Positions 51,516 through 62,999 of a stretch of 64,000 nt of DNA are shown one piece after another; positions within the stretch are counted from its first letter, which is position 1, and each line of letters begins with the position of its first letter. Source of the stretch: Rachycentron canadum (lineage: Eukaryota > Chordata > Actinopteri > Carangiformes > Rachycentridae). The notes beneath the pieces were generated by a model, which worked only from the letters and a program-made list of their open reading frames with translations, did not search any database and was not told the origin of the DNA. The stretch covers positions 14,158,207-14,222,206 of the forward strand of contig CM076654.1 in NCBI GenBank assembly GCA_038496675.1, given 5' to 3'. The position numbers were made by a program, and so were the translations under genes.

Positions 51516-52126
51516 GTCTAAGAAACTGTCAACATTGTTTCCGGGATGGTGCCAACGTCCACAGGTAAGTAAAACACCTTTTATCACTGCTTCTTCTAAA
51601 TCAACACAAGCTAACATGACAACTGTCATACACCTCAAAATTTACTTTTTTTACACTCACTTAAAAAAAAAAAAAAAAAAATCCTTTAATTTTCCTGATC
51701 CTGTCACTAACCGCTAATACTGTCAGTTAACGAATCAAATCATCAAATCATTCTCCATAAAGCTGCAATGCAGACTTTGAGTTTCCACATCACACTTAAG
51801 TGGCTGGCAAAGTAGCCTATCTGTGACTCAGATGTAAGGTGAGCACACAGAAACTCTCCACTTTTCAGCAGAAGAATGACAGAAATACATCATTCTGTAC
51901 TGAGAAGGCAAAAGACCAAAGTAAAAAAAGGTTGGGGAGCACAGGCCTATAGATAAAAGCATTCATATGGAAGTCCTACCTCTGTATAGAAATCAAATTA
52001 ACTGTGCAAACATTATCACTATAGGTAAGTGGATAATATTTTAAACCAAAAAAACTGTATGGTCATATATAACATATAAATTTTACAGCATTAGTTTTTG
52101 TCTTGGTTCTTTTCCCACTATCTAGT

Positions 52127-53933
52127 ATGTCTGAAAAGGGGGCAACAGTGCTGGCAAAGACCCAGTCGGAGGATACTCTAAAAAGCCTTAGTCTGTCACA
52201 GAAAAAGCAGCTCTCCCTTGAGGCTCAGCGCATCTCAAGCATATTAGAAAACTGCATCAGGCAAATTGAAATTGTGGCAGCACTACCTGCATTCCTCCAC
52301 TTAAGCAGTGTGTCTATGGATGAGGAGCTGAGAGGGGCACTCCGAAAACATCAACTATTAAGTGAAAGACTGGAGACAGTAGCAGGTTTAAAGCAGGAGT
52401 CAGAGGGAGAAGATGGAGAAGCAAGGAAGAGAGCAAGGGCTCGGCTTGAGAAGGACATCAAGAACTCTGTCAGGGACCTGCTCAGGCTTGTCCGAGCTCA
52501 TCCAGATGCCATTTTTGGTTTGAGAGAGAGAGTGATGGAAGTAGGGGAGTGTGAGTACAAACTGATTAGAGGGTTTAAGATGTTTCACAGTCAAATGTCA
52601 GTAAAGTTGCTGACCAGCTTGGAAGAGAAGCTTCAGCAGGTCCTCCACAAACCGGCATTTCCATCCCCTGCCCAGAATCTGGAGCTCATCATTCTCAAGG
52701 AGGAAGAAGTGGCTAAAGCCAAGAAGGAAATAGATGAAAAGGTGAGGCATCACATTGGACAATGAAAAGAATATATCACCTGCTCTTGACCTTTTCCCAT
52801 CTAACTTGTTGTGTCTTTTTGTTTGTATCACAGATTTCTCAAGAAAAAAATGAGATTAAAAAAATTCAGCATTCTCTGCAAGGGAACAACACACAAGAAG
52901 AGGATATGTTACTCACAACCAAGCAGCCACCTATTACAATATCAGAAAAACAGGCCAGTATGAAACAGGAAATTGATCAAGTAACCATTCAACTCAACAA
53001 TTTGATCCTTGAGAACAGACAGGCAGAGAGAGCACTCCAAGAGGTAAGTTTAGTTTATGCAGTTTTTCGCAGTAAATGTTTCATATTTCCATTTAAACTA
53101 ATTTCAGTTCTATTTTTCTTCTTTGGTAGAAATATGAAAAAGTGGAGACAGAAATTGAATACCTGCTACAAAGGTTTGATGCTGAAATAGAAGAAAACCA
53201 GGTACAAATTCTACAATGTCCAGAAATACTAGAAAAATATGAAGTGCATATACTAATTCATGTATCTAAGATCTATGAATGCATTCACCATGTTTAGCAT
53301 GGCAGTCTTTTTTTTTTTTTTTTAACTCAGATGTAGTAGTTTCACAACATCTCTTAACTCCATTTATTAGCATTCTTCAGAGCTTTCAGTTGCATTTCTT
53401 AGTCTTTGGAGATGGAGGGAATTTATACTTTCTATACTATACTTAAAATGGATTATTCTTTTCAAGATATCAGGGTGTTCAGTATTTGTGAAATTACAAA
53501 TTAGAAATGGTGTCACATTCAGTAACCTTTTTTTTTGTTGTTGTTAGATTTAAATTCTAAAGTCATTTTTCTGCCCTGCCCATTATTATTATGTCCATCT
53601 TTCTCCCTTCTCCATCTTTACACTCCTCAACACTATAACTGCCAACAACACCTCTCTCAGGCCAACCTGGAGCTGAATGAAATTGATCATGAAAGGGAGG
53701 AGGAGGAGCTGAGGAGGCTGGAAAAACCCTTTTCTGTCCTAGAGGAGGAGTACAATCAAATCCTAGAGAAGCGTCGGCTGGCAGAGGAGAAGAGAGAGCA
53801 GGAGATGAAGGAGCTGGTGTTGAAGACCAGAGCTGCTATTTTCGCCCAAGCCTGGTGGAGGGGGTACAGTGTTCGCAAGGCCTTAAAAAACAAGGGCAAA
53901 AGCAAGAAGGCCAAAAAGGGCAAGAAGAAATAA
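52127..53933 (+). CDS. iqcd: IQCD / DRC10, nexin-dynein regulatory complex subunit
   Basis: Axonemal coiled-coil protein of the nexin-dynein regulatory complex of motile cilia and flagella. Exons 52127-52741, 52834-53043, 53130-53201 and 53661-53933 give 389 aa. The protein is largely coiled coil (EEEVAKAKKEIDEK, LNNLILENRQAERAL, KYEKVETEIEYLLQRFDAE). It ends with an IQ motif, FAQAWWRGYSVRKAL, and a Lys/Gly-rich tail, as in human IQCD (YKVETEIENWIQKYD; LWKGYLVR). A 5' exon (to 51564, donor gtaagt) is probably untranslated. I chose ATG 52127 because the pyrimidine-rich stretch at 52093-52125 ends in tatctag, the best acceptor. A weaker acceptor at 52088 would instead join ATG 51546 in frame and add 19 hydrophobic-leaning residues. 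The gene converges with CFAP73. Confidence 0.9.
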
Positions 53934-55539
53934 ACCACTGACTCGTTTGATCACACTGGTGTTACACAAATTCACACTCTACCAGTAAAAATGAATATTT
54001 TAGATGTTTATTGTGTTTGTTGTTTAATAAGCCTGTTGAGCAAATACAATTATACCCAATTTCAGTGTGTCAGTGTGCTTGTCATCCATGCCATGTTTTT
54101 CAATAAAGTAATTCATGTTTTAAACTGGTAATTTCTTTATCTAAGAACTACAGAACATGCATAACACTTGGATATATTTGGATATTGTGTTGTGGCAGAA
54201 GATATCAAACCAAATAAATGGAACAACCACAGTCATTGATGCATTCTTATTGCTCACCTTTATGACCTTTATGAGTGAACAAATTACACCTTTATTATTA
54301 TTACTATATGGGGTTTAATGACTTCAGCACATATCCTAGTACCTCTACTCAACTTTTCAAACTGAAAACAGGACAAGATAAATAAAAACAAGGATTCATT
54401 CATTGTGTATACCAGTTGCTATTTTCTTTAATAGCCACAGGGTGACAGTACAGGCTCTGGCATTTTAAATGATCAATTACCTACATGTATGTTACATTCC
54501 TTTGATTATTGTGCAGACTGTAGGAACAGTTAAATGTTATTTGTTGATGATACTAGAAATACTGTATTTTTCCAGTTAAAACAAATCAGCAGTAGTTACT
54601 CTTAGGATGAAAAATGTACACAAAGGGTAATATATTAAGCCTTTGAAATACAACACATTCTTAAGATTAAACCAGTGGTTTTCAACCTTTTTGTTTTCTG
54701 ACGTCTTACAAAAAGTAGCATGCAGATGTCTGTTAATGTTTATCAGCTCCACCAACTGTGATGTCCTATGCCACTTAGATGTTAACGTTTCTACAAATGC
54801 AAATGAATTATAAAAACGCAGAACAGATTTGTGTGAATGTTGTATTTTCTTATTTCATCTCCTTTAACCACACACAGTGTTCGTACACTGATTTTCACTT
54901 CGCTTCACTGTCAATCATCTAATAATGTAATATATAGTAATATTTAGTGGTGATAGAAGATTTACAATTCTTTACTCATGTAAAACTAGCAATTAAAAAT
55001 TGCATTGATATATTACACACGTATGTATATGCAAGCTTTGACATTTTTACATTGCTCTATTGGAACTTTTACCTGAGTAAAGGCTCTGAAAATTTTCACT
55101 GCCACTTACTAATGAAGTTATTGAAAGATTATTAGCATACTTCACAGAAAATTATGAGCATAATTACCAGTATTTTATTCTAAATAAACCTGATTCTAAA
55201 TTCAAATAAAAACAGATAAAACCACAATTTATGCAACTACACACTGTTGGAACAAATATGCCTGCTAATATTACACTTTTTACATTACACTTGATACTTT
55301 TTAAATTACTGACAGAATGAATATATTTAAATTGCAAAGGAAATCCAACTAGAAACCCTTGTCAAAATTCTTAGTCAGTTGTCAAGTGAATCCTTCAGTG
55401 TTTTCAGTTTAAGTTCTTTGTCTTCAAGTTCAATTAACTCACAGAGTAACAAACTTTAATTGATTATTCAATAGCAGTTCAGTGAATTCTGTTTTAAATC
55501 AGCAGTGAAACATATGTTTTATTTCAAATTGAAATATCA
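53934..55539. terminator. convergent 3' UTRs of IQCD (+) and CFAP73 (-) with AT-rich spacer
   Basis: AATAAA at 54102-54107 serves IQCD. On the minus strand a poly(A) signal of CFAP73 could lie shortly below 55540. The remainder is AT-rich without genes. Confidence 0.55.
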
Positions 55540-56236
55540 TCACTTTTTAGAGTGTGCTTTGATGCGCTTTTCACTTTTCAGTCCATGGTTGTCTATCTCT
55601 GAGGAATTTTTATGTCCCACTATGTTTGAGTATTCCTGGATGAACATCTTGATCTAAGAGGGAGAGAGCAGGAAACAGTGTGTTATGATGATCACTTTCT
55701 GTTGCTCTGGCTGTTTGTCTGCAATGTCATAGGATACATACCTTCTCCAGCTGTTTTTCTGTGGCATTCATATCCATACTGTCCTCCTCTTCTATAATGC
55801 CACCTGCCATTTCAAAGAGGTTAATGGTTGCCATCTTAATCTGTCCCAGGTGGAGAATTTTCTTTGCAGCAGTTTCCTGAATGTGGTTCCACTTCCTTTC
55901 CTGTATGAAGACAGGAACAAGTTAATTTTATACAGAAGATGGTAGATTTCTTAAGCAACATGTATGTTCTGACATTGGACTTTGACTCGAGATTATATGT
56001 GGTACCCAGACAAGAGCTTCAGAGAGTGCGTCGTCCAGCACATTCTTTAGCTGGGACAGTTCGTTGTTTCTTTGCAGCTGCAGTAACTGGTGCCTGTCAT
56101 TCAGTGATGTCAACTCTTTTTTCATTTCGTCAGCCTGATGCTGGGCCTCTCTCTCCCTCTCAGAGAGCTGTTTTTTTAAGTTGTGAAGACCATTCATATA
56201 ATCTGCTAACGAGTGCACATCTTTTAACTGTAACAA

Positions 56237-56268
<32 letters not shown>

Positions 56269-57607
56269 ACACACACACGTTTAAATGATAGCCCCAAATT
56301 AAATTCCACTACCGCTTCAAAACATGTCCATGAGTTAGGCCACCTTACCTAAAACACAGACCACTTGTGCTAACTTCACACAAACTGCACTTTTCTAAAA
56401 TAAAACATTGACCTATAGGCTGTTGTTTAAGTCATTAAGTCAAGATTTAGAGTGGCTTACCAACATGACAAAACAATTTCCGGTGGTCAAATTGAGCTTT
56501 GGACAAAATACTTTTTGTTGGTTGTGTGGTGATAACTATATAACAAATAGTTAAGACAAAGTTTGACATACGTTTCAAAACAAGTGTATGATTTAGTCAT
56601 ACATTTCTGTGATAATGTAAAAAATTCAGCAGTAGTCTACCATAGTCAACTTCACCAACTGCTCCAGAACATCCTTGTACTTCTCAAAACTCTGGACATT
56701 AAGCTTTAGCTGTGTATTCCACTGTATTATTGCAGCCTTCTCCTTCTTCAGCTTATCTAACTCCTCGCATTTTTGGAGCACCTCCTTCCTCTTGCTCTCT
56801 GTTTTCTGAATAGCACGTTTAACATCTTCTTCCTACACAGATGGAGATAGAGGGATTTAGTTAGTCAGACTCTTGTCACCTGAAATCCAGACTCATACAG
56901 GAGTTGTGTGTAAAATATATTACCATACTGTACCTTGAGATAACTATCAAAGCTTAATCTTAACTCCCGTCCTTTCACATAGTTCTTGTGATACTCCTTT
57001 TTGAGTTGGCGCAACCTCTTCCAATCCTACATAAAAAAATACACATCAGACAAAAGTGTATGAATATAAGCTTTCTTAAGTGTATGTCCTTTAAAATATG
57101 TTTTCTTTACTACCTTTCATCACCAAAATCTTGTCTTATCTTGGCAGATTTTACACACATAAATGAAAAGGTTTTAAAATTGAGCTTAAGATGTATTTTG
57201 ATTCAATTAAGTTTTCAAAAAAATGTTAAAGCTATCAAGTATATGCTGTTGAAGGATTTTGCTGTATATCAATTTCACATCATTTACTTTTGCTTTGTTT
57301 ATTTCCAGTGTCTGGACTGCTGTGGCTTCCTTGTCTGACTCTGAGCCCAAAGCTCTTTGCTCACCTGATTATACTTTTCTAAGGTTGTTTGAAGCTCTTC
57401 TTCGTCCCGGCTTTTCTTCTGCAGCTCGTACAGGACAGATGTTCTCTTGAATGTTGATATCAGCTGAAAGTTGCGCTCCATGTCCCTGTTCACACACAAA
57501 CAATCACAGTGAAACGTTTCTGACAGTGACCGCTCAGGTTGACTCCGCCCGAGCTGCTCCACAGAAACTCACGCTGAAAGCTCATCGATGGGTTTTCGGA
57601 GACTCAT
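55540..57607 (-). CDS. cfap73: CFAP73 (CCDC42B), CCDC42-family axonemal coiled-coil protein
   Basis: Coiled-coil protein of motile-cilium axonemes. The Chlamydomonas orthologue is a subunit of the MIA complex, which tethers I1 inner dynein arms. Exons (minus strand order) 57573-57607, 57365-57485, 56934-57026, 56641-56832, 56006-56227, 55742-55900 and 55540-55653 join in phase 0 except the first junction, giving 311 aa, close to the ~308-316 aa of CFAP73 and CCDC42. Helical segments include NFQLISTFKRTSVLYELQKK, DWKRLRQLKKEYHKNYVKG and EEDVKRAIQKTESKRKEV. The family signature ERKWNHIQETAAKKILHLGQ followed by IKMATINLFEM matches [20 protein letters not shown] in human CCDC42. Synteny with IQCD and TPCN1 favours CFAP73 over CCDC42. 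A TG tract lies directly against the exon 5 acceptor. Confidence 0.88.
56231..56278 (-). repeat. (CA)n tract, read as (TG)n directly before the CFAP73 exon 5 acceptor
   Basis: On the transcribed strand about 20 TG units (one interruption) end close to tttgttacag|TTAAAAG at 56227. Confidence 0.93.
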
Positions 57608-57752
57608 GACTCTTGGCTCTTGGTTTAAAGTTTTCAATAACACATTTCACGACTGCCTGCCTTAAAAGTTTAAACTCTTCCTCCTTCAAATCCTCGATCG
57701 ATGTTTGTTTTCAAAGTTTCTTTGAGCATGCGTTCCGACGTGCCTCCTCGTG

Positions 57753-57766
57753 GTTTCTATGGCAAC
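57753..57766 (+). promoter_or_regulatory. RFX X-box upstream of CFAP73
   Basis: GTTTCTATGGCAAC matches RYYNYY-N2-RRNRAC at every position and is nearly the classical palindrome GTTGCCATGGCAAC. It lies about 146 bp upstream of the CFAP73 start codon. Orientation is not critical for X-boxes. Confidence 0.78.
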
Positions 57767-58049
57767 GCAAACCAGAGACGTTTAAGGGCACAATCCGCCA
57801 TTTTCAACACATTTCACCATTTGGATGTTATAAGAGCTGGATACGGCGGCGTTGACAGGACATCTCCAACTGTACACACGGCCAGTTGTTCATCTGTCTA
57901 TTGTATATTCAGTCTAGTCCAGGTTGTCCTGCTGACCACTATATCTCTAACTCCACAGACTAATACTCAAAACTAATACCATGACCAGCTTTTATTTAAC
58001 TGTACTAATATATGTTTAGAGCATTACAGTTACTATTGTTGTTACTGCA

Positions 58050-58300
58050 CATGATCTTGCTCTCTCTCTCTCTCTCTTTCAACCCTACCGGTCGAGGCAG
58101 ATGGCTGCCGACCCCAGTCTGGTTCTGCTGGTGGTTTCTGCCTCTTCATAGGCAGTTTTTTTCTTTCCACTGTCTCCAAGTGCTTGTTCTTGGTGGGAAC
58201 ACTGGGGTCACTTGACCTGTTCTATTTGGAAAGTGCCTTGAGATAACTTCTGTTGTGAACTGGTGCTATGTAAAAATAAAATGTCTTGACTTGACTTTTC
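58050..58300 (+). mobile_element. 3' tail of a 5'-truncated teleost LINE (non-LTR retrotransposon)
   Basis: The segment begins after a (CT)n run with CAACCCTACCGGTCGAGGCA, continues with CTTTCCACTGTCTCCAAGTG and ends with GTGCCTTGAGATAACTTCTG then a degenerate CTTGACTTGACT tail. These are the diagnostic strings of a very abundant fish LINE 3' end that normally finishes in ATTGAATTGAA repeats. No reverse-transcriptase sequence is present. Confidence 0.7.
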
Positions 58301-58755
58301 AAGGCACCTTCAAATGTTGATAAATATATCCTTTTCCTGGGAAATGATGAGGACTTTAAACTCATATCATATATATCATCAGGCTGTCAAGTTCAAATTC
58401 TTTTGGGCTGCAGGTTGTGAGTCTTTGTTATAAAACAATTTAACACTTTTACAGTATTTCCACAACACTGCAGAATTTCACTGCCCATAAATATATCTGT
58501 TATAGAACCCAGATATGTTCATGAAAAATAAGGGTGGGGGGGTATAACGTCCGGAGTAAGAGAGATAAAGATAAGGAGGCCCAGTTTGGCTCATCTCTTT
58601 AGGGACTGGTGGGAGAAGGAAAAAAGTTTGATCCATCTCAGACCCCCACCGCTGACCCAGTAAACCCTGACACAGTCAGAGTTATAATTTCGTGTGAACA
58701 GCTGACCAGCTGGTGAAGTTCAGTCAGGAGACACCGCTCAACACAGATCACAAAT

Positions 58756-58930
58756 ACATCCATATCCAGCCATCCATCTATTATCTATACTGCTTATCTG
58801 TCAGGGTCACTGGGGCAGGCTGGAGCCAATCCCAGCTGACATTGGGCAACCCTGAACATGTCACCAGTCTATGGCAGGGCTGACATATAGAGACACACAG
58901 AGACAAACACTCATTTAGAGTCACCAGGTA
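58756..58930. mobile_element. dispersed teleost repeat (CATCCATC...TATACTGCTTATC family)
   Basis: CCATCCATCTATTATCTATA, TGCTTATCTGTCAGGGTCAC, AGCCAATCCCAGCTGACATT and CATTTAGAGTCACCAGGTAA occur in the order seen in a common fish interspersed repeat. I recognise it as repetitive but cannot assign a class with certainty; a retroelement tail is likely. Confidence 0.6.
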
Positions 58931-59584
58931 ACCAAAATGATTTGCCTGGCGAATAATAAGTTAACTACAAATTCAAATTTAAACTAATAGCATGAAGATT
59001 ATTATTTTAATTTAATCTAAGTCAGATTTAACTACAAATAATACTATCAGTTAGATAGTTAGTTACCAGAAAACTATTGAAAAAAAAAGTTAAAACATAA
59101 CTTTATACATAACTTTAACAACTTTGCATTCCTTTAACGTTATAGTCCACTTAATGCAATTTTTCAAGCAAACATGCTAAATATTTGGTGATTACATTCT
59201 TTTTAAAGATGTCTTCAGTTTTAATATATAAAAACACTCATCTTAGGATAATAATTTGCATATGGCTTTTCCAAAAAAATTGTTCAGTTTAACAAGCTGC
59301 TGAACACAATATGTGTCTCTGACTTGACAATGAAGTCCAGACTCAGTGTGTGTTTCACATTTGTTTCAGCTGTATATTGGGCCACTGCTGGAGTTGAGAT
59401 ATCACAGAATTTTGGTCACACATGCATGTCTTAAACTTTAAAGTGAGCACAAAGAAACTTGAAAACAGCCTTTTAGGAACAAAATCACATAGTTATAGCT
59501 TGTCTTGCTAGCTTGTCTTATATCATGGTGCAGTGAGGGGGTTTGGGGTTGTTGGTTAGACCCAAAAAACATAACATTCTGAAC

Positions 59585-59695
59585 TGGGCATTCTGTATTT
59601 TCTGGCTATCTATAGACCAAACTATTAATCAAGAAAATAATAAGCAAATGAATTGCTAATCAAAATAGTAATTCATTGAAACTCTAACATCAATT
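59585..59695. mobile_element. second fragment of the hAT-like repeat
   Basis: CCAAACTATTAATCAAGAAA and GCTAATCAAAATAGTAATTC followed by GAAACTCTAACAT resemble the far end of the same family as the fragment at 31708-31945. The copy is degraded. Confidence 0.35.
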
Positions 59696-61024
59696 GACCA
59701 CCATGAACAAAGCAGCCCATACAGGCACTGTCCTACAGACCTCTGTGTTTGGGGGGTTCCCAAGCCAGAGCCTTTGTTTGAACTTACTTTGCTACATGTT
59801 TTTCAGTGAAAGGGTCTGAGTCAAAAGAAGAGAAGACTTGGTCTCATTTTTTAGTTTGTGTTTCTTACCTGACTCCTTTCATATTGAGTATCTTAACACC
59901 TACAAGTCTATATTAATTTTACCATAGCCATTAATACAGCATCACAGTACATGCTAAAGCTAATAGCCCACTGCTTTATTTCCATTGTAAGGCTACATTA
60001 AAATAACAGTAATAGTAATAATAGTCAATCGAAGAGCTCTGCTCTGCTGTTTTAATATAATATGTCATTCATTTGAGTGTATCCTATTATGTTTAGTGCT
60101 ATGTCCTATAATATCTTATATGTCTGTAGGGATGAGTGTCTGTGTATATATAATCTGTGGTTCAAAAAGCCAGCCTCTCCTCACCTCTACTGTGAAAAAA
60201 TACAGATGTATACATGCAGTTTTCAACCACAATTAACCTCCAAATTCTAAAAACACAAAACCACTAGGAGAAACATGGCCCTGCCTGCGGGGGGGTTTAA
60301 TCCTTCAGACATTTGATTGACAGGTGCTACCAAAGGGAGATGTGTGATTTTTCCTCTTTAAGCACAAAAATCACACTTACTATCACACCTTTCCACTGCT
60401 GATGCTTTGATAACACTGGAGAGGGTGTAGTTACACACCATATTCCTCACCATACATACTGTCAGACACAGCTACACATGATGACCCTTGGCAGTAAACA
60501 TGTCGGAGACAAAATCAGTTCTGTGAGATTGTTCAGGCTGGATCAGAGGATGTGCATGAAGATTTAGTGGAGTCTGACAAGTTGTTTACATTCTGAAACA
60601 TATGGAAATTAAAAACCCTCTGACTTGTCAGTGGGTCATGCTATACCATTTTATTGTCTATTAAAGTCCCTGAAGACACACAGGTATTGAGGTTAGAGGC
60701 TGCCATTCTCTTTTGTCTGAATATTATCACCCTTATAGGACATTCATGACTTTGTTCCTGCCTAAAATATCTTCAAAGACTTGTTATCACCTAAAAAAGA
60801 GCTGTATGTGATTGAATAAATGGTAATTTGACATTACATGTGCACACTGGGAGCACAGAGCCACATGGTGGCAGAAGAAGGTGACATTGGTGCACTTAAT
60901 GGAAATGCTGAGTGCTGTTATTTTTGCATAACAATTGCCAGGTGTGGCAAAGATGTTGATGCTGACAGTGGCAGTAGCAGAACCAGGAAAGTGCATCTGA
61001 TGTAAATGTGTGTCATGCACAAGT

Positions 61025-61025
<1 letters not shown>

Positions 61026-61074
<49 letters not shown>
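61026..61074. repeat. (CA)n microsatellite
   Basis: About 24 CA units in intergenic sequence, not close to any exon. Confidence 0.95.
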
Positions 61075-61076
<2 letters not shown>

Positions 61077-61654
61077 AATGTGTGAGAGAAAGCATGACCA
61101 AAAGGCAGTGAAGGGGAAAAACAACAACACAGAGATGCAGCTGAATCCATTTTTGATGAATGAATGAATGGTTTGCTGCACATCCACACACAGTACTTTA
61201 TTAATACTAATGGAAGGATGCTATTATAATAAAAGCATATTGTGTCAGGTGATGGGCACAGTGTGGGGCTGCAGAGATGGAGACATCACACCCATGTAAA
61301 CACCAGAGACCTTTTAACAGATGAAAGAGGACAAGGAGAGGAAGATTGGTAAGAATCTATAATGGCAGAGACAAAGCTCACGAGGACAATACGACATACT
61401 GGTAGCTCTGTTTTTCTTTATTCACCTTAATGTTACTTGTTTTCCCTTATATTACACATACTTTATATAGAATTGTTTTAGTACATCACAAAAACCAAAT
61501 AAAAAATGTTTGATCTTTACTCCATACAAGTCTTTCTGTCTATAACTGGATTCTTTTGAGACCATTGGATCTTGGATAATATTTCATCCAAAATTTCCTG
61601 GTTTGGCCAGTTCTTGTCCCACTAAAGGGTTGTTGACAGTATATGATGACACAT

Positions 61655-61686
61655 AAAATGATAATAATAATAATAATAATAATAAA
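61655..61686. repeat. (ATA)n trinucleotide run
   Basis: Roughly nine ATA units in intergenic DNA. Confidence 0.85.
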
Positions 61687-61884
61687 GACCAGATAACTTT
61701 CCAAAATTAACAAGGGTGGTGACAAAGGTTATCATATGTGTGAAGTTGTTGAGTTGTTTTATTGTAGACTTTAGACCTGTTTATTCAATCCTGTGATCCC
61801 AGGAGGCTGATTGTTTGGTCTCATTTTCACAAGTCACTTTATATGTCAAGATTTCTTGTTTCTGCCACTGCTGAAATATGCTCC

Positions 61885-61929
61885 TACTTCTCTCTCTCTC
61901 TCTCTCTCTCTCTTTATATATATATATAA
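61885..61929. repeat. (CT)n-(TA)n run beside the Tc1 fossil
   Basis: About 14 CT units followed by a short TA run, ending about 15 bp before the Tc1-like coding remnant. Confidence 0.9.
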
Positions 61930-61944
61930 AACATCATTCCATTC

Positions 61945-62330
61945 AAAATGCCAAAGATCACATAAAATCTTAATTTTGCATCAGCAAGGCCACTCTCAAA
62001 GGGAAATCAGCAAACAAACTGGATACTCAAGATGTGTAATTGAAGCTGTTATAAAGAAATTTGAAGAATCAGGAGAGGTCAAGTACAAAAAAAGGACTAG
62101 AGGCTGAGAAAACTTGATGAAGAGTTTCCTCTTTGAGAGACTAGAAGAAGTCCAGCAAGGACCTGGCTCAGCATCTGGCAGCTTCATCAGGATGAAGCCA
62201 AGTCGACCTTCTACGGTCTGAAGAAGCTGAAGGGCAGCAGCCAAGAAACCACTTTTTCAGAAGGTGAACAGGGTGAAAAGGCTAAGATGTGCTAAAGCTC
62301 ACAAAAATTGGAATGAAGATGAATAAAAGA
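61945..62330 (+). pseudogene. degraded Tc1/mariner transposase fragment
   Basis: The frame from 61945 gives CQRSHKILILHQQGHSQREI followed by SKQTGYSRCVIEAVIKKFEE, the N-terminal paired-like helix-turn-helix of Tc1-type transposases. After a stop near 62105 a second frame reads AKKPLFQKVNRVKRLRCAKA then HKNWNEDE, equivalent to the Tc1 block before the catalytic domain. The DDE catalytic core is absent, and stops and frameshifts separate the pieces. It is a dead fragment of roughly 390 bp. Confidence 0.82.
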
Positions 62331-62835
62331 GAGTATTATGGAGTTAAGAATTCAAGTTTGAAGTATCCATGTTCTTAGTTTGTAAGACCTTTGCACCTTG
62401 CTCAGCTGATTGCTTTTTATCTGGCTTTTCCTACCTTTTTTCTTCATATTTTTCCCTTGTAAAAATGTACAAGACTTTCACACACACACACATATACACA
62501 AAGTTGAGTGGACAGGTAACAAACATTTAGACATCCATAATTAAAGGTCAACTGCACGGTGCAAACAGATATTGAGAGGAAGTCTGTGTTTATGCTAATG
62601 CCATGTCAGACAGAGAGGCCAGCGATTCTCTGACACCATCTATTAATAATGAGACAACATTACAGAAGTGCACTGGATATGAACCAAAAATGCCACTTCT
62701 GGCAAACAGTGGGCTCTGATAGCCAGCTGACTGAGTGCTATGAAATCAGGTTGCATGTGCGTGCAGTGTTTGGAGTGAGTGGGGTGTATGAATGGATTTG
62801 TTTATTGATGTTTATGTTTTGTGTTTGTCTCACAG

Positions 62836-62999
62836 CAGTGGTCTTGTCTGGCCTGTTTGCAAACATGCTTGTGCACAAGTGGCGACAAGCCCTCAGGAGG
62901 CTGCAGGCAGCAGAGACACAGGGAGGGAAGAAACCCTGTGAGGAGAAGCTGAGGCAGACGAGGCCTCAACAAAAAGACAAACTAAAACATATTGTTTAG
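62836..62999 (+). CDS. possible terminal exon of an unrecognised small membrane protein
   Basis: A good acceptor (tgtgtttgtctcacag) precedes an open frame reading VVLSGLFANMLVHKWRQALR then a Lys/Arg/Gln-rich tail to TAG at 62997. A candidate AATAAA lies near 63460. The frame also continues upstream without a stop to 62649, across WICLLMFMFCVCLTAVVLSG, which would form a membrane segment. I do not recognise the family, and no upstream exon was found. It could be a real terminal exon or chance. Confidence 0.3.

Larger units (their letters stand above)
50685..51545. promoter_or_regulatory. shared divergent promoter region of TPCN1 and IQCD
   Basis: TPCN1 (-) and IQCD (+) start head to head with about 860 bp between the TPCN1 start codon and the first ATG of the IQCD 5' exon. 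No other gene fits between them. The right end carries an RFX X-box. Confidence 0.6.
57608..61940. other. gene-poor, repeat-containing intergenic region
   Basis: Apart from the X-box, the three repeat fragments listed separately and the CA tract at 61026-61074, I find no coding exon in this 4.3 kb. The reading frames at 57613-57855 and 57701-57976 overlap in different frames and match nothing I know. Confidence 0.6.

Noticed and set aside
52103..52126. IQCD start at TTG 52103
   Set aside because: This stretch is the polypyrimidine tract of the acceptor at 52125, and a TTG start is not expected in a vertebrate.
57613..57976. Overlapping frames upstream of CFAP73
   Set aside because: They lie in the promoter region, in two different frames, with no similarity to known proteins.
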